Shown: piece by piece, positions 18,393 through 27,349 of the stretch
Layout: each line of letters begins with the position of its first letter
How positions within the stretch are numbered: the stretch's first letter is position 1
Assembly (NCBI RefSeq): GCF_900403705.1
Contig: NZ_OUNR01000012.1
Span: forward strand, 372,001 to 436,000
Direction of reading: 5' to 3'
DNA: 64,000 nt
Origin: Nitrospira lenta
GTDB lineage: Bacteria; Nitrospirota; Nitrospiria; Nitrospirales; Nitrospiraceae
The notes under the pieces: generated by a model
Told to the model about the DNA's origin: nothing
The model's input: the letters and a program-made list of their open reading frames with translations, nothing else
Database searches by the model: none
Program-made: the position numbers and the translations under genes

Positions 18393-20345
18393 GTGAGGTT
18401 CTGGTTGCAACGACTGGGACCTCACGGCTTTTTCAGAATCTTCCCGGTCATTTTCCTGCTCACCTTCCTCACGTGCCTTGTTCCCTCTCACGGAATCAGC
18501 AGCCCACTCGGCGACCAGTCTTATCTGAACGAATTGCTGAGCCGTGCCGCAATCCTGCGCCTCGCGGAGGAGCGTGAGTGGCAGGTCCTCCTCCATTACC
18601 GCCGGACGTGGCTCGGTGGAGTAGAGAGTATGCAGGACGATCCGGGGTTCTTTCTTGCTCCGCAAGGGAAAACCAACCCGCAGGCCGAGCTTGCCGCCAC
18701 GCTGACTCATTTTTTTGTCGACGAGGTCGTCGGTCGCTCGAAGCAGCCCGCGCAATGCGCATTCGTGGCCCGATACCACTGGCTGAAAGAACGCCTGCTG
18801 TTTGATGACGCTCGTCTGCCGCCGTTGCCTTGTGAGCGGTTCAAAAATTGGTTCGACGAGTTCAATGCCGAGGCGATCAGCCTTATCTTTCCGACGGGGT
18901 TCATGAACAATCCCTCGTCCATGTTCGGCCATACATTTTTACGAGTCGATGGCAAGGATCAGACGCCGCAGACGAGAATTCTGGCCTATACCATCAACTA
19001 TGCGGCCCAGCTCCCGCCTAATGCCGGCCTCGAGTACGCGGTTAAAGGGCTTGTCGGCATGTATCCCGGATATTTCTCCACCATTCCGTATTACCTCAAG
19101 GTGCAGGAATATCGGGATATCGACAATCGAGACATCTGGGAATACCGGTTGAATTTGACGGAACGGCAGGTGACCCGCCTCTTGATGCACACCTGGGAGT
19201 TGGGGAATGCCTATTTCGACTATTACTTTTTCGGTGAAAACTGCGCCTACCATATCCTTTCCTTGATAGAGGCGGCTGAACCATCTGTCCATCTGCTGGA
19301 TGCGTTTCCCGCCTATACGATTCCCGTCGATACGGTTCGGCTTCTGCGGGAGTCGGGACTTGTCGGAGAGGTGACTTCCCGGCCATCCCGCAGTACGCTC
19401 GTGCGTCGCAAGCGCGCGTCGATGACCGGCGATGAGCGTGGGTGGCTCGATCGTGCGATCAGAAATCCTGCCGAGATCAGGGAGGACGGATTTCAATCGC
19501 TTCACAGTGAACGGCAAGCCTTTATCTTGGAGGCGGCTTCGGACTATCTCCTTCAGCACAGTGCCGGAGCAGGGGAGGAGGGGGTTCCGTATCGAGAGAA
19601 AAATAGGACCATTCTGAGAGCCAGGAGTGAACTGAAAGTCACTCCATCGGCGGTACGGATTGAACCCTATGTGACCCAGCCGGATCTTGGGCATGGGACC
19701 AGCCGCATCGGTGTCGGAGCAGGGTGGCGAAATCACAGAGCATTTGAAGAAGTGAGCTTCCGTGGCGCATACCATGACCTGCTCGACCCCGAGCCCGGGT
19801 ATACCCCTGATGCACAAATCGAGGCGGTATCAATCAGTGTTCGTCACTATCACGACCAGTCGCAGGCGCGCGTCGAACGCTTCGGACTGATCAATATTAC
19901 CTCTCTTGCGCCGATCGATGGGCTTTCACGATCGCCCTCCTGGAAAGTCAATGTCGGGATGAACACGATCCGGCATAACGGCTGTCAGCTCTGCAGCAAT
20001 GGCGTGGCCAGCGGCGGCATCGGTGCCGCCATGGAATCCAGCCTGTTCAAGCGGGAAGTCTATTTCGCGTTTGCCGAAGCGGAGGCCAATTACAGCAAGG
20101 CGTATGACGAACACCATCGCGTTGGCGGCGGCGGAACGGTCGGTGTACTGAGTGATCTCACCGATCGGTGGAAGCTGATGCTGTCGGGCACGTATCTCCG
20201 CTATGCCTTGGGGGACAAGTCCGAGGATCTCCGCTGGTTTGTCGGGTCGCGGTATACCCTGAGCCAGGACTGGGCATTGCGTGTCGAGTATAACCATCGA
20301 GACCGAGATAACGACGTGGTGTTCTCCATTCAAGCCTTCTTTTGA
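18393..20345 (+). CDS. DUF4105 (Lnb-type) outer-membrane protein
   Basis: A 650-residue protein with a GTG start and signal peptide (about residues 12-35). The central region has the DUF4105 landmarks: IFPTGFMNNPSSMFGHTFLR, YAAQLPPNAGLEYAVKGLVG, GYFSTIPYYLKVQEY and YYFFGENCAYHILSLIE. The Cys/His pattern resembles NlpC/P60-like active sites, so a papain-like hydrolase activity is possible. The C-terminal ~230 residues alternate like beta-barrel strands and end in FSIQAFF. Found 11 bp after the DUF3015 gene. Not part of the pigment operon by function, but it directly precedes it on the same strand. Confidence 0.85.
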   Translation: MRFWLQRLGPHGFFRIFPVIFLLTFLTCLVPSHGISSPLGDQSYLNELLSRAAILRLAEEREWQVLLHYRRTWLGGVESMQDDPGFFLAPQGKTNPQAELAATLTHFFVDEVVGRSKQPAQCAFVARYHWLKERLLFDDARLPPLPCERFKNWFDEFNAEAISLIFPTGFMNNPSSMFGHTFLRVDGKDQTPQTRILAYTINYAAQLPPNAGLEYAVKGLVGMYPGYFSTIPYYLKVQEYRDIDNRDIWEYRLNLTERQVTRLLMHTWELGNAYFDYYFFGENCAYHILSLIEAAEPSVHLLDAFPAYTIPVDTVRLLRESGLVGEVTSRPSRSTLVRRKRASMTGDERGWLDRAIRNPAEIREDGFQSLHSERQAFILEAASDYLLQHSAGAGEEGVPYREKNRTILRARSELKVTPSAVRIEPYVTQPDLGHGTSRIGVGAGWRNHRAFEEVSFRGAYHDLLDPEPGYTPDAQIEAVSISVRHYHDQSQARVERFGLINITSLAPIDGLSRSPSWKVNVGMNTIRHNGCQLCSNGVASGGIGAAMESSLFKREVYFAFAEAEANYSKAYDEHHRVGGGGTVGVLSDLTDRWKLMLSGTYLRYALGDKSEDLRWFVGSRYTLSQDWALRVEYNHRDRDNDVVFSIQAFF

Positions 20346-20365
20346 TTTGTCTCGGGGCCTCCCTC

Positions 20366-20394
20366 TTGCCCGCTCGAAATAGTCCTGCTACAAG
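20366..20394 (+). promoter_or_regulatory. Weak candidate promoter of the aryl-polyene operon
   Basis: TTGCCC (20366-20371) is 17 bases from TACAAG (20389-20394), about 30 bases before the methyltransferase start. The hexamers match poorly; read-through from 18393 is an alternative. Confidence 0.3.
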
Positions 20395-20424
20395 AATGCC
20401 CGAGAGAGGGATCGGAGACCCGCG

Positions 20425-21228
20425 ATGATGTCCGCGACAGAGCCACAGGGTGAATCGTCCGTTGCCCGCGTCCCCATGGTGCCGGTGGCGCCGCACCCGC
20501 CGTTGCGTCGCTACTATGCCGAGGAGGGTGAACGGCAAGTATTCTTGAATGAGCTGTTCAATCGCACGGCCTATCAGTATCGCAATATCGATAAAGCGAC
20601 CGGCTTCGGATCGGGTCTTTGGTATCGGCGGAAGGCGTTGCGTGAAGCCGGGCTCAAGCCCGGTATGCACGTGCTGGACGTCGCCTGTGGGCCCGGATTA
20701 GTTGCGCAATGCGCGCGGGCGATCGTCGGTCCTTCCGGTTCGGTCATCGGGTTGGATCCCAGTATCGGGATGTTGCGAGAAGCGCAGAAGGGACCCTGTC
20801 GGAATTTCGTACGGGGCATCGGCGAGCAGTTGCCGTTTCCCGATCGGACGTTCGATTTTCTGAGCATGGGGTACGCCCTCCGCCATGTCTCCGATCTCAA
20901 GACGGCATTTTCGGAGTATCGCCGGGTCTTAAAGCCCGGCGGGATCGTGCTGTTGCTGGACATCTGTCGTCCGCGGTCGCCGTTTCTTTTGTCGTTGTCC
21001 CGGTTCTATATCAAGACCATGATGGGCATCGTCTTCGCGGCTTCGACCGGCAACCGCGACATGAAAACGCTGATGGAGTATTGGTGGGATACCACCGAGT
21101 ATTGCGTGCCGTCGGAGACGATCCTGAGCGCGCTGGGCGAAATGGGGTTTGTTGACGCCTCGTTGCACGAAATCTTTAACGGGCTCTTGCGGGACTATCG
21201 CGCGGTGAAAGCCGAGAAGACTGTATGA
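20425..21228 (+). CDS. SAM-dependent methyltransferase, UbiE-like
   Basis: A 267-residue class I methyltransferase. The SAM site is LDVACGPGLVAQCA (about residues 83-96), followed by IGLDPSIGMLREA and FPDRTFDFLSMGYALRHV (motif II region), and VLKPGGIVLLLDI (motif III). This layout is that of ubiquinone/menaquinone-type C- or O-methyltransferases. As first gene of the pigment operon, with its stop overlapping the ACP start (ATGA), it probably methylates the aryl ring or its hydroxyl, as in known aryl polyenes. Substrate is inferred. Confidence 0.85.
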   Translation: MMSATEPQGESSVARVPMVPVAPHPPLRRYYAEEGERQVFLNELFNRTAYQYRNIDKATGFGSGLWYRRKALREAGLKPGMHVLDVACGPGLVAQCARAIVGPSGSVIGLDPSIGMLREAQKGPCRNFVRGIGEQLPFPDRTFDFLSMGYALRHVSDLKTAFSEYRRVLKPGGIVLLLDICRPRSPFLLSLSRFYIKTMMGIVFAASTGNRDMKTLMEYWWDTTEYCVPSETILSALGEMGFVDASLHEIFNGLLRDYRAVKAEKTV

Positions 21229-21497
21229 CTGATTCAAGCCGCTCATCGTTGGAACAGGATTTAGCGGCCTTGATCGTTCAGACCCTCAAGCTCAAGGTCG
21301 ATCCGGCGACCATTCAACCGGACGCCGCGTTGTTCGGTGACGGGCTTGGGCTCGATTCCATCGATGCGCTGGAGCTCTCGCTGGCCATTTCTCAAACATA
21401 CGGCTATCAATTGAAATCGAGCGACCCGGAGATCAAGGCGATCTTTTCTTCTCTGCGCGCGCTGGCCAACGCGATTGAGAAGAACCGTACCAAGTGA
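21225..21497 (+). CDS. Acyl carrier protein of the aryl-polyene pathway
   Basis: A 90-residue ACP. The phosphopantetheine Ser sits in GLGLDSIDALELSLAI (Ser at about 45), and helix III is followed by a basic tail. The protein carries the growing aryl-polyene chain. It overlaps the methyltransferase by four bases. Aryl-polyene loci usually have two ACP genes; here a decayed partial copy of this gene follows immediately (21524-21667), leaving one functional ACP. Confidence 0.92.
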   Translation: MTDSSRSSLEQDLAALIVQTLKLKVDPATIQPDAALFGDGLGLDSIDALELSLAISQTYGYQLKSSDPEIKAIFSSLRALANAIEKNRTK

Positions 21498-21690
21498 ATG
21501 ATACGGTGTCATGCTGGATGTGCCATTCGATCAATGTCCTGGATCTCTCGCTGGGTATTTCCTAAATGTACGGCCATCAATTGAAATCGAGCGACCTGGA
21601 GATCAACGCGATCTGTTCTTCTCTGCGCGCGCGCTCGAACGCGATCGAGAAGAATCGTACGAAGTGAATCATGTGGTGCCATGCACGACG
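21341..21690 (+). repeat. Tandem partial duplication (ACP 3' end to ligase start)
   Basis: The stretch from about 21354 to 21520 recurs at an offset of 170 bases (21524-21690), with scattered mismatches. For example CGGCTATCAATTGAAATCGA at 21401 matches CGGCCATCAATTGAAATCGA at 21571. The repeat runs through the ACP stop and includes the ligase start context (GGTGTCATGC at 21506; GGTGCCATGC at 21676). Confidence 0.9.
21524..21667 (+). pseudogene. Decayed partial ACP copy
   Basis: In frame it reads HSINVLDLSLGIS, a TAA stop (21563-21565), then MYGHQLKSSDLEINAI, SSLRARSNAIEKNRTK and a TGA. The intact ACP reads DSIDALELSLAIS, Q, TYGYQLKSSDPEIKAI, SSLRALANAIEKNRTK. The stop arises from CAA to TAA at the Gln. 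The N-terminal half, including the Asp of the DSL-type motif, is missing. It cannot give a working ACP. Confidence 0.9.
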
Positions 21691-23027
21691 CTCCACTGAT
21701 CGGCCCCTACAATCCTGACGAGGTCCTGGCCCGGGAAATCGACGGGCCGCGCACGGCCCGTCAATTCCTGTCCGATGTTTCCCGCCTGGCCGATTCGTTG
21801 CCTGATCGCCCTGCTGTCCTCAATCTGTTGTCCAGCCGGTATGAATTCCTTGTCGGGTTCGCCGCGGCGATGCTGCGGGGGCAGGTGACGTTGCTGCCTC
21901 AGAGCCGGGCGCCCCAGACGCTTCGCCGGATTGCCGGCGACTATCCTGAGAGCTATTGCCTGACAAATCCGAATGAGCCGGTTGAGGGGATCGAGTCCGT
22001 GGTTCCTCGGCGGCAGGGTAGTCTCGCCGGATGGCCGAAGCGGATGCCGCATATCCCACTCGACCAGGTCGCGGCGATCGCGTTTACCTCAGGCAGCACT
22101 GGCCAGCCGATGCCAAACAAGAAAACCTGGGGAGCCTTGACGGCTGTCGCCCGGGCGACGGGAACCAGACTTGGCCTGAAGGCCGGCGAACCTGCTGCGG
22201 TAGTGGCGACCGTGCCGCACCAGCATATGTTCGGGCTGGAAGCATCCGTCATGCTGCCGATCGTGCATGGGCTGGTCATGCATGCGGGGCGTCCGCTCTT
22301 TCCGGCCGACATCCGTGACGTCTTGGCCGAGGTGACGGGGACGCGCCTACTTGTGACGACGCCGTTGCATCTCCGGGCCTGTGTGGCCGAAGGCCTGCGC
22401 GTGCCGCCGGTCGGATTGATTCTCTCTGCGACCGCGCCGCTTGCGCGAAGTCTGGCGCAAGCAGCCGAACGGCATTTCCAGACGGAGGTGCATGAAATTT
22501 TCGGGTTTGCCGAAGCGGGCAGCGTGGCTGAGCGGCGGACGACCGCCGATGATCGGTGGTGGCCGCTGGACGGGGTGCGTCTGGCGCAAGACCATACGGT
22601 GTGGACGGTACAGGCCGACTATCTTCCGGTTCCGGTCCGCGTTCCGGACCGTATCACCGTCGATGCCGACGGTCAGTTCCTCGTGCATGGCCGGGAAGCC
22701 GATCAGATCAATATCGCGGGCCATCGCGTTGCGCTCGGCGATCTGAACCAAAAACTGCTGGAGGTCGAGGGCGTACAGGACGGAGTCTTTTTCCTGCCCG
22801 ATGAGGGAGCGGATCTCGTGACCCGGCTGATCGCCTGCGTGGTGGCGCCGGGAAAAACCGTGGAGGAAGTTCAGCAGGCCTTGCGCACGCGCATCGATCC
22901 CGTGTTTCTCCCCCGTCCGCTTCTGCTCGTGCCGCGCCTGCCCCGCAATGACACGGGCAAGTTGCCGCGCGAGGCCTTGCTGAAGCTTGCGGCGCAACAG
23001 GCCGGAGGGGCATCGCATGACGCATAA
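21681..23027 (+). CDS. AMP-dependent (acyl-CoA/ACP) ligase, starter activation
   Basis: A 448-residue adenylate-forming enzyme. The P-loop FTSGSTGQPMPNKKTW lies at about 136-151; HQHMFGLEASVMLP and EIFGFAEAG (A5-like) follow, then GREADQINIAGHRV (A8) and the catalytic Lys in NDTGKLPREAL near the C-terminus. It is shorter than typical acyl-CoA synthetases, as are the ligases of aryl-polyene clusters (ApeH/XanA2 type). It should activate a hydroxybenzoate starter and load it on the ACP. The likely source of this acid is the chorismatase at 32803-33849. Confidence 0.9.
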   Translation: MHDAPLIGPYNPDEVLAREIDGPRTARQFLSDVSRLADSLPDRPAVLNLLSSRYEFLVGFAAAMLRGQVTLLPQSRAPQTLRRIAGDYPESYCLTNPNEPVEGIESVVPRRQGSLAGWPKRMPHIPLDQVAAIAFTSGSTGQPMPNKKTWGALTAVARATGTRLGLKAGEPAAVVATVPHQHMFGLEASVMLPIVHGLVMHAGRPLFPADIRDVLAEVTGTRLLVTTPLHLRACVAEGLRVPPVGLILSATAPLARSLAQAAERHFQTEVHEIFGFAEAGSVAERRTTADDRWWPLDGVRLAQDHTVWTVQADYLPVPVRVPDRITVDADGQFLVHGREADQINIAGHRVALGDLNQKLLEVEGVQDGVFFLPDEGADLVTRLIACVVAPGKTVEEVQQALRTRIDPVFLPRPLLLVPRLPRNDTGKLPREALLKLAAQQAGGASHDA

Positions 23028-23343
23028 GCGTGTCGTCTCGATCGGTCCGGATCATCCGGCGCTGCCCGGTCATTTCCCCGGCCATCCGGTCGTCCCCGGC
23101 GTGCTGGTGATGGACGAAGTCATCGAGACCCTGCGGGAGCATTACGGGCAAGCCCTGATCGTCACCGGGCTGCCGTCGGTCAAGCTGTCGTCGCCGCTGT
23201 CGCCGGGCGAGCCGCTGACGATCGATATCGCGCAGGAGGATTCCACGACCGCTGCCTTTACCTGCCGGGTCGGCCATCGAACTGTGGCTGCCGGATCGAT
23301 CCGGTTCCGCCTTCCGGCCGACGCCCGGCCGCTGCTGTCATGA
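23017..23343 (+). CDS. Hot-dog 3-hydroxyacyl-ACP dehydratase, ApeI/FabZ-like
   Basis: A 108-residue hot-dog protein with GHFPGHPVVPGVLVMDEVIE, which matches the FabZ/FabA active-site block (His in HFPG). It dehydrates the 3-hydroxyacyl-ACP intermediate to give each double bond. The ATG at 23017 overlaps the ligase stop by 11 bases; an upstream in-frame ATG at 22987 would overlap more. Its stop overlaps the acyltransferase start (ATGA). Confidence 0.88.
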   Translation: MTHKRVVSIGPDHPALPGHFPGHPVVPGVLVMDEVIETLREHYGQALIVTGLPSVKLSSPLSPGEPLTIDIAQEDSTTAAFTCRVGHRTVAAGSIRFRLPADARPLLS

Positions 23344-24236
23344 CGCCTGGCTGGAAACAGCAACAGGAGCGCGGCAACCGTCGGGTCATCCGTCTCATGG
23401 CCTGGGTGGCGCAGGCGTTGGGGCGGCCGGTTGCCCGGGCGCTGCTCTATCCGATTTGTCTGTACTATCTCTGTGGCTCACCGCAGGCGAACCGGGCCCT
23501 GCGCCGCTATTACGAACATCTCCAGGGCCATGCTCCTGGCTGGCCGGCGCTCTTCCGTCACTATCACTCGTTCGCCGCAACCATTCTGGACCGAGTGTAT
23601 TGTCTGCGGGGCCGGTTTGATTTGTTCGATATTCGCATTCATGGACTTGACGTGCTGGATAGCGCCTTGGCGAAGGGAAGCGGATGTCTTTTGCTCGGGT
23701 CGCATCTCGGTAGTTTCGAAGTCGTGCGCGCGGTCGGTCTATCGCGCGAACAGATTGCCGTCAAAGTGCTGATGGACGAGCAGAATGCGCCGTTGATCCG
23801 CGCCTTGATACAGGAACTGAACCCCGCCGTGGCCGAGACGGTGATTCAAGTCGGCGGGGTGGATACGATGCTCCAGGTGCAGGAATGCCTGGCTGGCGGC
23901 GGGGTCGTCGGTATTATGGGCGACCGGCTGATGGTGGAAGATCAATCGGTGCGCTGTGAGTTTCTCGGCGAGGGCGCGGCGTTCCCGAGCGGACCGGTGC
24001 GGCTGGCGCATGCCGTGCGCGCGCCGATCGTGTTGTTTTTCGGACTCTACCGAGGAGGCAACCGGTATGACATCCATCTAGAATTGCTGAGTGAGTCCGT
24101 CCGGTTGTCCGCAGACCATCGGCACGAGGATGTGCGGCGATGGACACAACACTATGCGGATCGACTGGCACATTACAGTCATGACGCGCCGGATAATTGG
24201 TTTAATTTTTATGATTTTTGGCAAGCCTCTTCGTAA
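23340..24236 (+). CDS. LpxL/HtrB-like acyltransferase
   Basis: A 298-residue membrane-associated acyltransferase. It has the catalytic His-x4-Glu motif in GSHLGSFEVVRA (about residues 121-132) and GGVVGIMGDRLMVEDQ and FPSGPVRLAHAVRAPIV downstream, as in the lysophospholipid/lipid A acyltransferase superfamily. In aryl-polyene loci such enzymes move the finished chain from ACP to a lipid or sugar acceptor. Overlaps the dehydratase by four bases and the LolA-like gene by 26. Confidence 0.88.
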   Translation: MTPGWKQQQERGNRRVIRLMAWVAQALGRPVARALLYPICLYYLCGSPQANRALRRYYEHLQGHAPGWPALFRHYHSFAATILDRVYCLRGRFDLFDIRIHGLDVLDSALAKGSGCLLLGSHLGSFEVVRAVGLSREQIAVKVLMDEQNAPLIRALIQELNPAVAETVIQVGGVDTMLQVQECLAGGGVVGIMGDRLMVEDQSVRCEFLGEGAAFPSGPVRLAHAVRAPIVLFFGLYRGGNRYDIHLELLSESVRLSADHRHEDVRRWTQHYADRLAHYSHDAPDNWFNFYDFWQASS

Positions 24237-24831
24237 GGCCGCGACCAGTTTTTCGTTCCTGCTCGTGCTCCTGCTCGGCAGCGTCGCCCCGGCAGCGGTC
24301 GATGCTCCCCCTGCGCCATGGACGGTCGACGGGCTGGTGGCGCTGCTCAAGGAACAGCGCGAACCTTCCATGGCGTTTGAAGAAGCCACGTACTCCTCCT
24401 TATTGACCGAACCGTTGATCGTGAAGGGCCAGTTGCGATTCACCCCGCCGGCGACGATGGAGAAAGCGATCACCCAGCCGTTTCGCGAGCGGTACGTGAT
24501 CGAAGGAGATCGGGTGTTGTTTGAGAGCGAGCGGAAAGGAATCAAGCGGACGATCTCGCTCGAAGACTATCCCGCGCTCCGCAGTTTTGTCGACGCCTTC
24601 CGCGCGAGTTTTACGGGCGACGCGGCTCGCCTGCAGAAGGTGTATGAAGCCACGCTGGAGGGCACCCGCCGGCAGTGGACGCTGCTGCTGCGCCCGCGTG
24701 AGCAGGCGGGACGGTCGATGGTGGACTACATTCTTTTCACCGGTTCGGAGGGCCGCGTCGCCACGATCGCCATCCGTTCCCCCGACGGAGACCGGTCGGT
24801 CATGACGCTCCTCCATGGAGCGGCTCGATGA
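24211..24831 (+). CDS. LolA-like periplasmic carrier of the pigment pathway
   Basis: A 206-residue exported protein. The signal peptide (FSFLLVLLLGSVAPA) is followed by a LolA/LolB-like half-barrel: LIVKGQLRFTPPATMEKAI, ERYVIEGDRVLFESE and LLLRPREQAGR. LolA-like proteins of aryl-polyene clusters are thought to carry the hydrophobic product across the periplasm. The start is uncertain: ATGs at 24211 and 24181 both give a signal peptide and neither has a good ribosome binding site. Four-base overlap with the exporter gene. Confidence 0.82.
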   Translation: MIFGKPLRKAATSFSFLLVLLLGSVAPAAVDAPPAPWTVDGLVALLKEQREPSMAFEEATYSSLLTEPLIVKGQLRFTPPATMEKAITQPFRERYVIEGDRVLFESERKGIKRTISLEDYPALRSFVDAFRASFTGDAARLQKVYEATLEGTRRQWTLLLRPREQAGRSMVDYILFTGSEGRVATIAIRSPDGDRSVMTLLHGAAR

Positions 24832-27161
24832 GCCGGCCGTTCGGTGTGCGGTTCAGTGTGATGGGTCTCTGGATCCTGGCGATGGCCTGCGGGCTGTGGC
24901 TGATAACCACGCGGGTGAACGTGCATAGCGAGCTGGCTGACCTGTTGCCGGAAGGCACGACGGCGACCCAACGGTTGCTCCTCACGCAAGTGCGCACCGG
25001 GATTGCCGGCCGGCTCATGTTGCTGGCTATCGAAGGTGGAGAGCCGGACGATCTGGCTCAGGCCAGTCGAGAGCTCGGCACGCAACTTCGCGCAACCGGG
25101 CATTTCAACGTCATCGGAAACGGCGCGCAGGCTTTGTCGAAACCGGATCAGGACCTGCTGTTCCGGTCGCGCTATCTGTTGAGCCGGCAGGTAACTCCGG
25201 AGGCTTTCTCCGTCGAATCCCTGCGACACTCGCTCGAGCAGCGGCTCGATGATCTTCGTTCCCCGCTGGCGCCCATGATGAAAGCGACGATTCCGGAAGA
25301 TCCGACGGGAGTCTTTCTGGGCATCCTGAAAGACTGGGCGGGGCAGGAGGGACCGGCGAAACATCGCGGTGTCTGGATGTCGGAGGATCAGACGAAGGCC
25401 CTGCTGGTCGTGGAAACCAAAGCGACAGGGTTTGACGCCGATGCGCAGGCGGCGATCCAGCGCGATATCCGCAAGGCGTTCGAGGATTTGCCCGGCCGGC
25501 CGGCGTCTCTTCGTTTGCTCATGAGCGGTCCCGGTGTGTTTGCCGTGGAGATCAAGCAGACCATCGAAGCGGAGATCTGGTGGCTCTCAACCGCCGCGTC
25601 CACGCTCGTCGTGCTCTTGCTCTATGCGAGCTACCGGTCGGTGACGTTGGTGCTGCTGAGCGCGATCCCGCTGTCGACCGGCATCGTCGCGGGCGTGCTG
25701 GCCGTCAATAGTTGGTTCGGCTTTATTCACGGCATCACGCTTGGCTTCGGCATCACCCTGCTCGGCATCGTCGACGATTATCCGATCCATCTGTTCAGCC
25801 ATGTGAATGTGCGTGGTTCCGCGCCGGCGGTGATCCGGGCGATTTGGCCGACGATGCGACTGGGTGTTCTGACGACCGTGATCGGATTTTCCTCGCTGCT
25901 CCTGTCCGGATTTCCTGCCTTGGCGCAGTTGGGCATTTTTGCGGTCGTTGGGCTCATCGCGGCGGCCTTGGTGACCCGGTATGTGTTGCCGGTCTGTGTT
26001 CCGCCCGCGTTTGTTCCTCGTGCGGTACCGCGCGGGATCGTCCCGGCGGTGGCACGGCTCACTCGGTTCAAGTGGCTGGTGCCGGGGTCAGTCGTTCTTG
26101 CCACATTCATGCTGTTATGGTCTGATACACCTCTGTGGCAAACGGATCTCGGGAGCCTGAGTCCGGTGTCGGAAGTGAGCAAGCGGCTCGATCTGCAGCT
26201 CCGCCACGACTTGGGGGTGCCGGATGTCCGCGATCTGCTCGTCATTGAGGGGGGAACGGAAGAGGACGTACTCCAACGCGGGGAAGCTGTGATGGCGCAA
26301 CTGGACCAACTGCGAACCGGCGAGCTGGTGGCGGGCTATGACCTGGTGTCTTCGTATCTGCCGAGCCGCCGCAGTCAGCAGGCCAGGCAGCAGGCTCTTC
26401 CTGAACGGAGTGCGCTGGAACAGAATCTCCGGACCGCGCTATCGGGGCTGCCGTTCGCGCCCGGACTGTTTACGCCGTTTCTTGATTCTATTGAGGCCGC
26501 GCGGACGCAACCGCTGATCGATCGCGCCACCTTCAACGGTACCGCCGTAGGGCTGAAGCTGGAGTCCTTGTTGATTGAACAGCAGGAGCAATGGTCTGCC
26601 GTGGTGCCGCTGCGGGGTGTGGCGGATAGGGCACGCCTCGGTGAAATCGTCGCCGGATGGCATGCGCCTGGTGTGGCCTACGTGGATCTCAAGGAGGAGT
26701 CCAACCGGTTGATGACGGCCTATCGAGACCGAACCCTGGCGATCGTGGCCTGGGGGCTGCTGGTGATTGCCGTCATGCTGGCGGCTGGGCTGAAGTCGAT
26801 CAGCATCTTGCGGCCGGTCCTATTACCCATGATGAGCGCGCTGGTGGTGGTCGCCGCCCTCGTGAATGCGGCGGGCGAATCGCTTTCGCTTTTTCACGTC
26901 GCCACCTTCCTGTTGGTCATCGGGCTCGGACTCGACTACGCGCTATTTTTCAACCGGCCGGAGGGCACGGGCGAGGAACGCGCCAGGACGCTGTACGGCT
27001 TGCTGGTGTGCAGCACCACGACGATTCTCGTGTTCGGCGTGTTGGCCTGCTCGACGATCCCTGTATTGCATGCGATCGGGATGACGGCGGCGATCGGGTC
27101 GTTCTGCTGCCTGTTGTTTGCAGGCATGATGGCGGAGCAGGAGCCAGTCGCACATGTCTAA
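24828..27161 (+). CDS. MMPL/RND family exporter
   Basis: A 777-residue protein of the RND superfamily. TM1 is at about 10-26, a periplasmic loop follows to ~245, TM2-6 lie at ~250-395, TM7 at ~412-428, a second loop extends to ~630 and TM8-12 are at ~635-765. The repeat symmetry and GITLGFGITLLGIVDDYPIH (with the membrane Asp pair) and LLVIGLGLDYALFF are typical of MMPL/HpnN-like exporters. Found in aryl-polyene loci next to the LolA-like carrier; probably moves the polyene lipid out of the inner membrane, driven by protons. Confidence 0.9.
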   Translation: MSRPFGVRFSVMGLWILAMACGLWLITTRVNVHSELADLLPEGTTATQRLLLTQVRTGIAGRLMLLAIEGGEPDDLAQASRELGTQLRATGHFNVIGNGAQALSKPDQDLLFRSRYLLSRQVTPEAFSVESLRHSLEQRLDDLRSPLAPMMKATIPEDPTGVFLGILKDWAGQEGPAKHRGVWMSEDQTKALLVVETKATGFDADAQAAIQRDIRKAFEDLPGRPASLRLLMSGPGVFAVEIKQTIEAEIWWLSTAASTLVVLLLYASYRSVTLVLLSAIPLSTGIVAGVLAVNSWFGFIHGITLGFGITLLGIVDDYPIHLFSHVNVRGSAPAVIRAIWPTMRLGVLTTVIGFSSLLLSGFPALAQLGIFAVVGLIAAALVTRYVLPVCVPPAFVPRAVPRGIVPAVARLTRFKWLVPGSVVLATFMLLWSDTPLWQTDLGSLSPVSEVSKRLDLQLRHDLGVPDVRDLLVIEGGTEEDVLQRGEAVMAQLDQLRTGELVAGYDLVSSYLPSRRSQQARQQALPERSALEQNLRTALSGLPFAPGLFTPFLDSIEAARTQPLIDRATFNGTAVGLKLESLLIEQQEQWSAVVPLRGVADRARLGEIVAGWHAPGVAYVDLKEESNRLMTAYRDRTLAIVAWGLLVIAVMLAAGLKSISILRPVLLPMMSALVVVAALVNAAGESLSLFHVATFLLVIGLGLDYALFFNRPEGTGEERARTLYGLLVCSTTTILVFGVLACSTIPVLHAIGMTAAIGSFCCLLFAGMMAEQEPVAHV

Positions 27162-27349
27162 TCGACCGAGGACTCCATTAACACTCTCGGCCTACACACT
27201 GGTCACGGCGAATGGGCGTCGTTGGATCGCCGCGGTCGCGGCTGTTTATCGGGATTGTCGTGGTGAACGAGGCCTCGGCCATGTCTAATCGACGGATGAC
27301 TCCATTAACGTTATCCGCCTACACGCTGGTCACGGCGAATGGGCGCGGG
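27154..27349 (+). repeat. Partial duplication of the ketosynthase 5' end
   Basis: The first 65-69 bases of the ketosynthase gene occur twice, 127 bases apart (27154-27222 and 27281-27349). The first copy starts at ATGTCTAA, whose last bases are the exporter stop. It reads MSNRPRTPLTLSAYTLVTAN, loses similarity after GR, and stops after 44 codons. The second copy (MSNRRMTPLTLSAYTLVTAN) continues into the full gene. The first copy is a dead fragment or at best a short leader. Confidence 0.88.

Noticed and set aside
18939-19817. 292-codon open frame on the minus strand
   Set aside because: Antisense to the DUF4105 gene; no ribosome binding site, no family resemblance.
27212-27280. Upstream extension of the ketosynthase
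   Set aside because: The extension has no ketosynthase similarity; the duplicated copy shows that the true N-terminus is MSNR at 27281.
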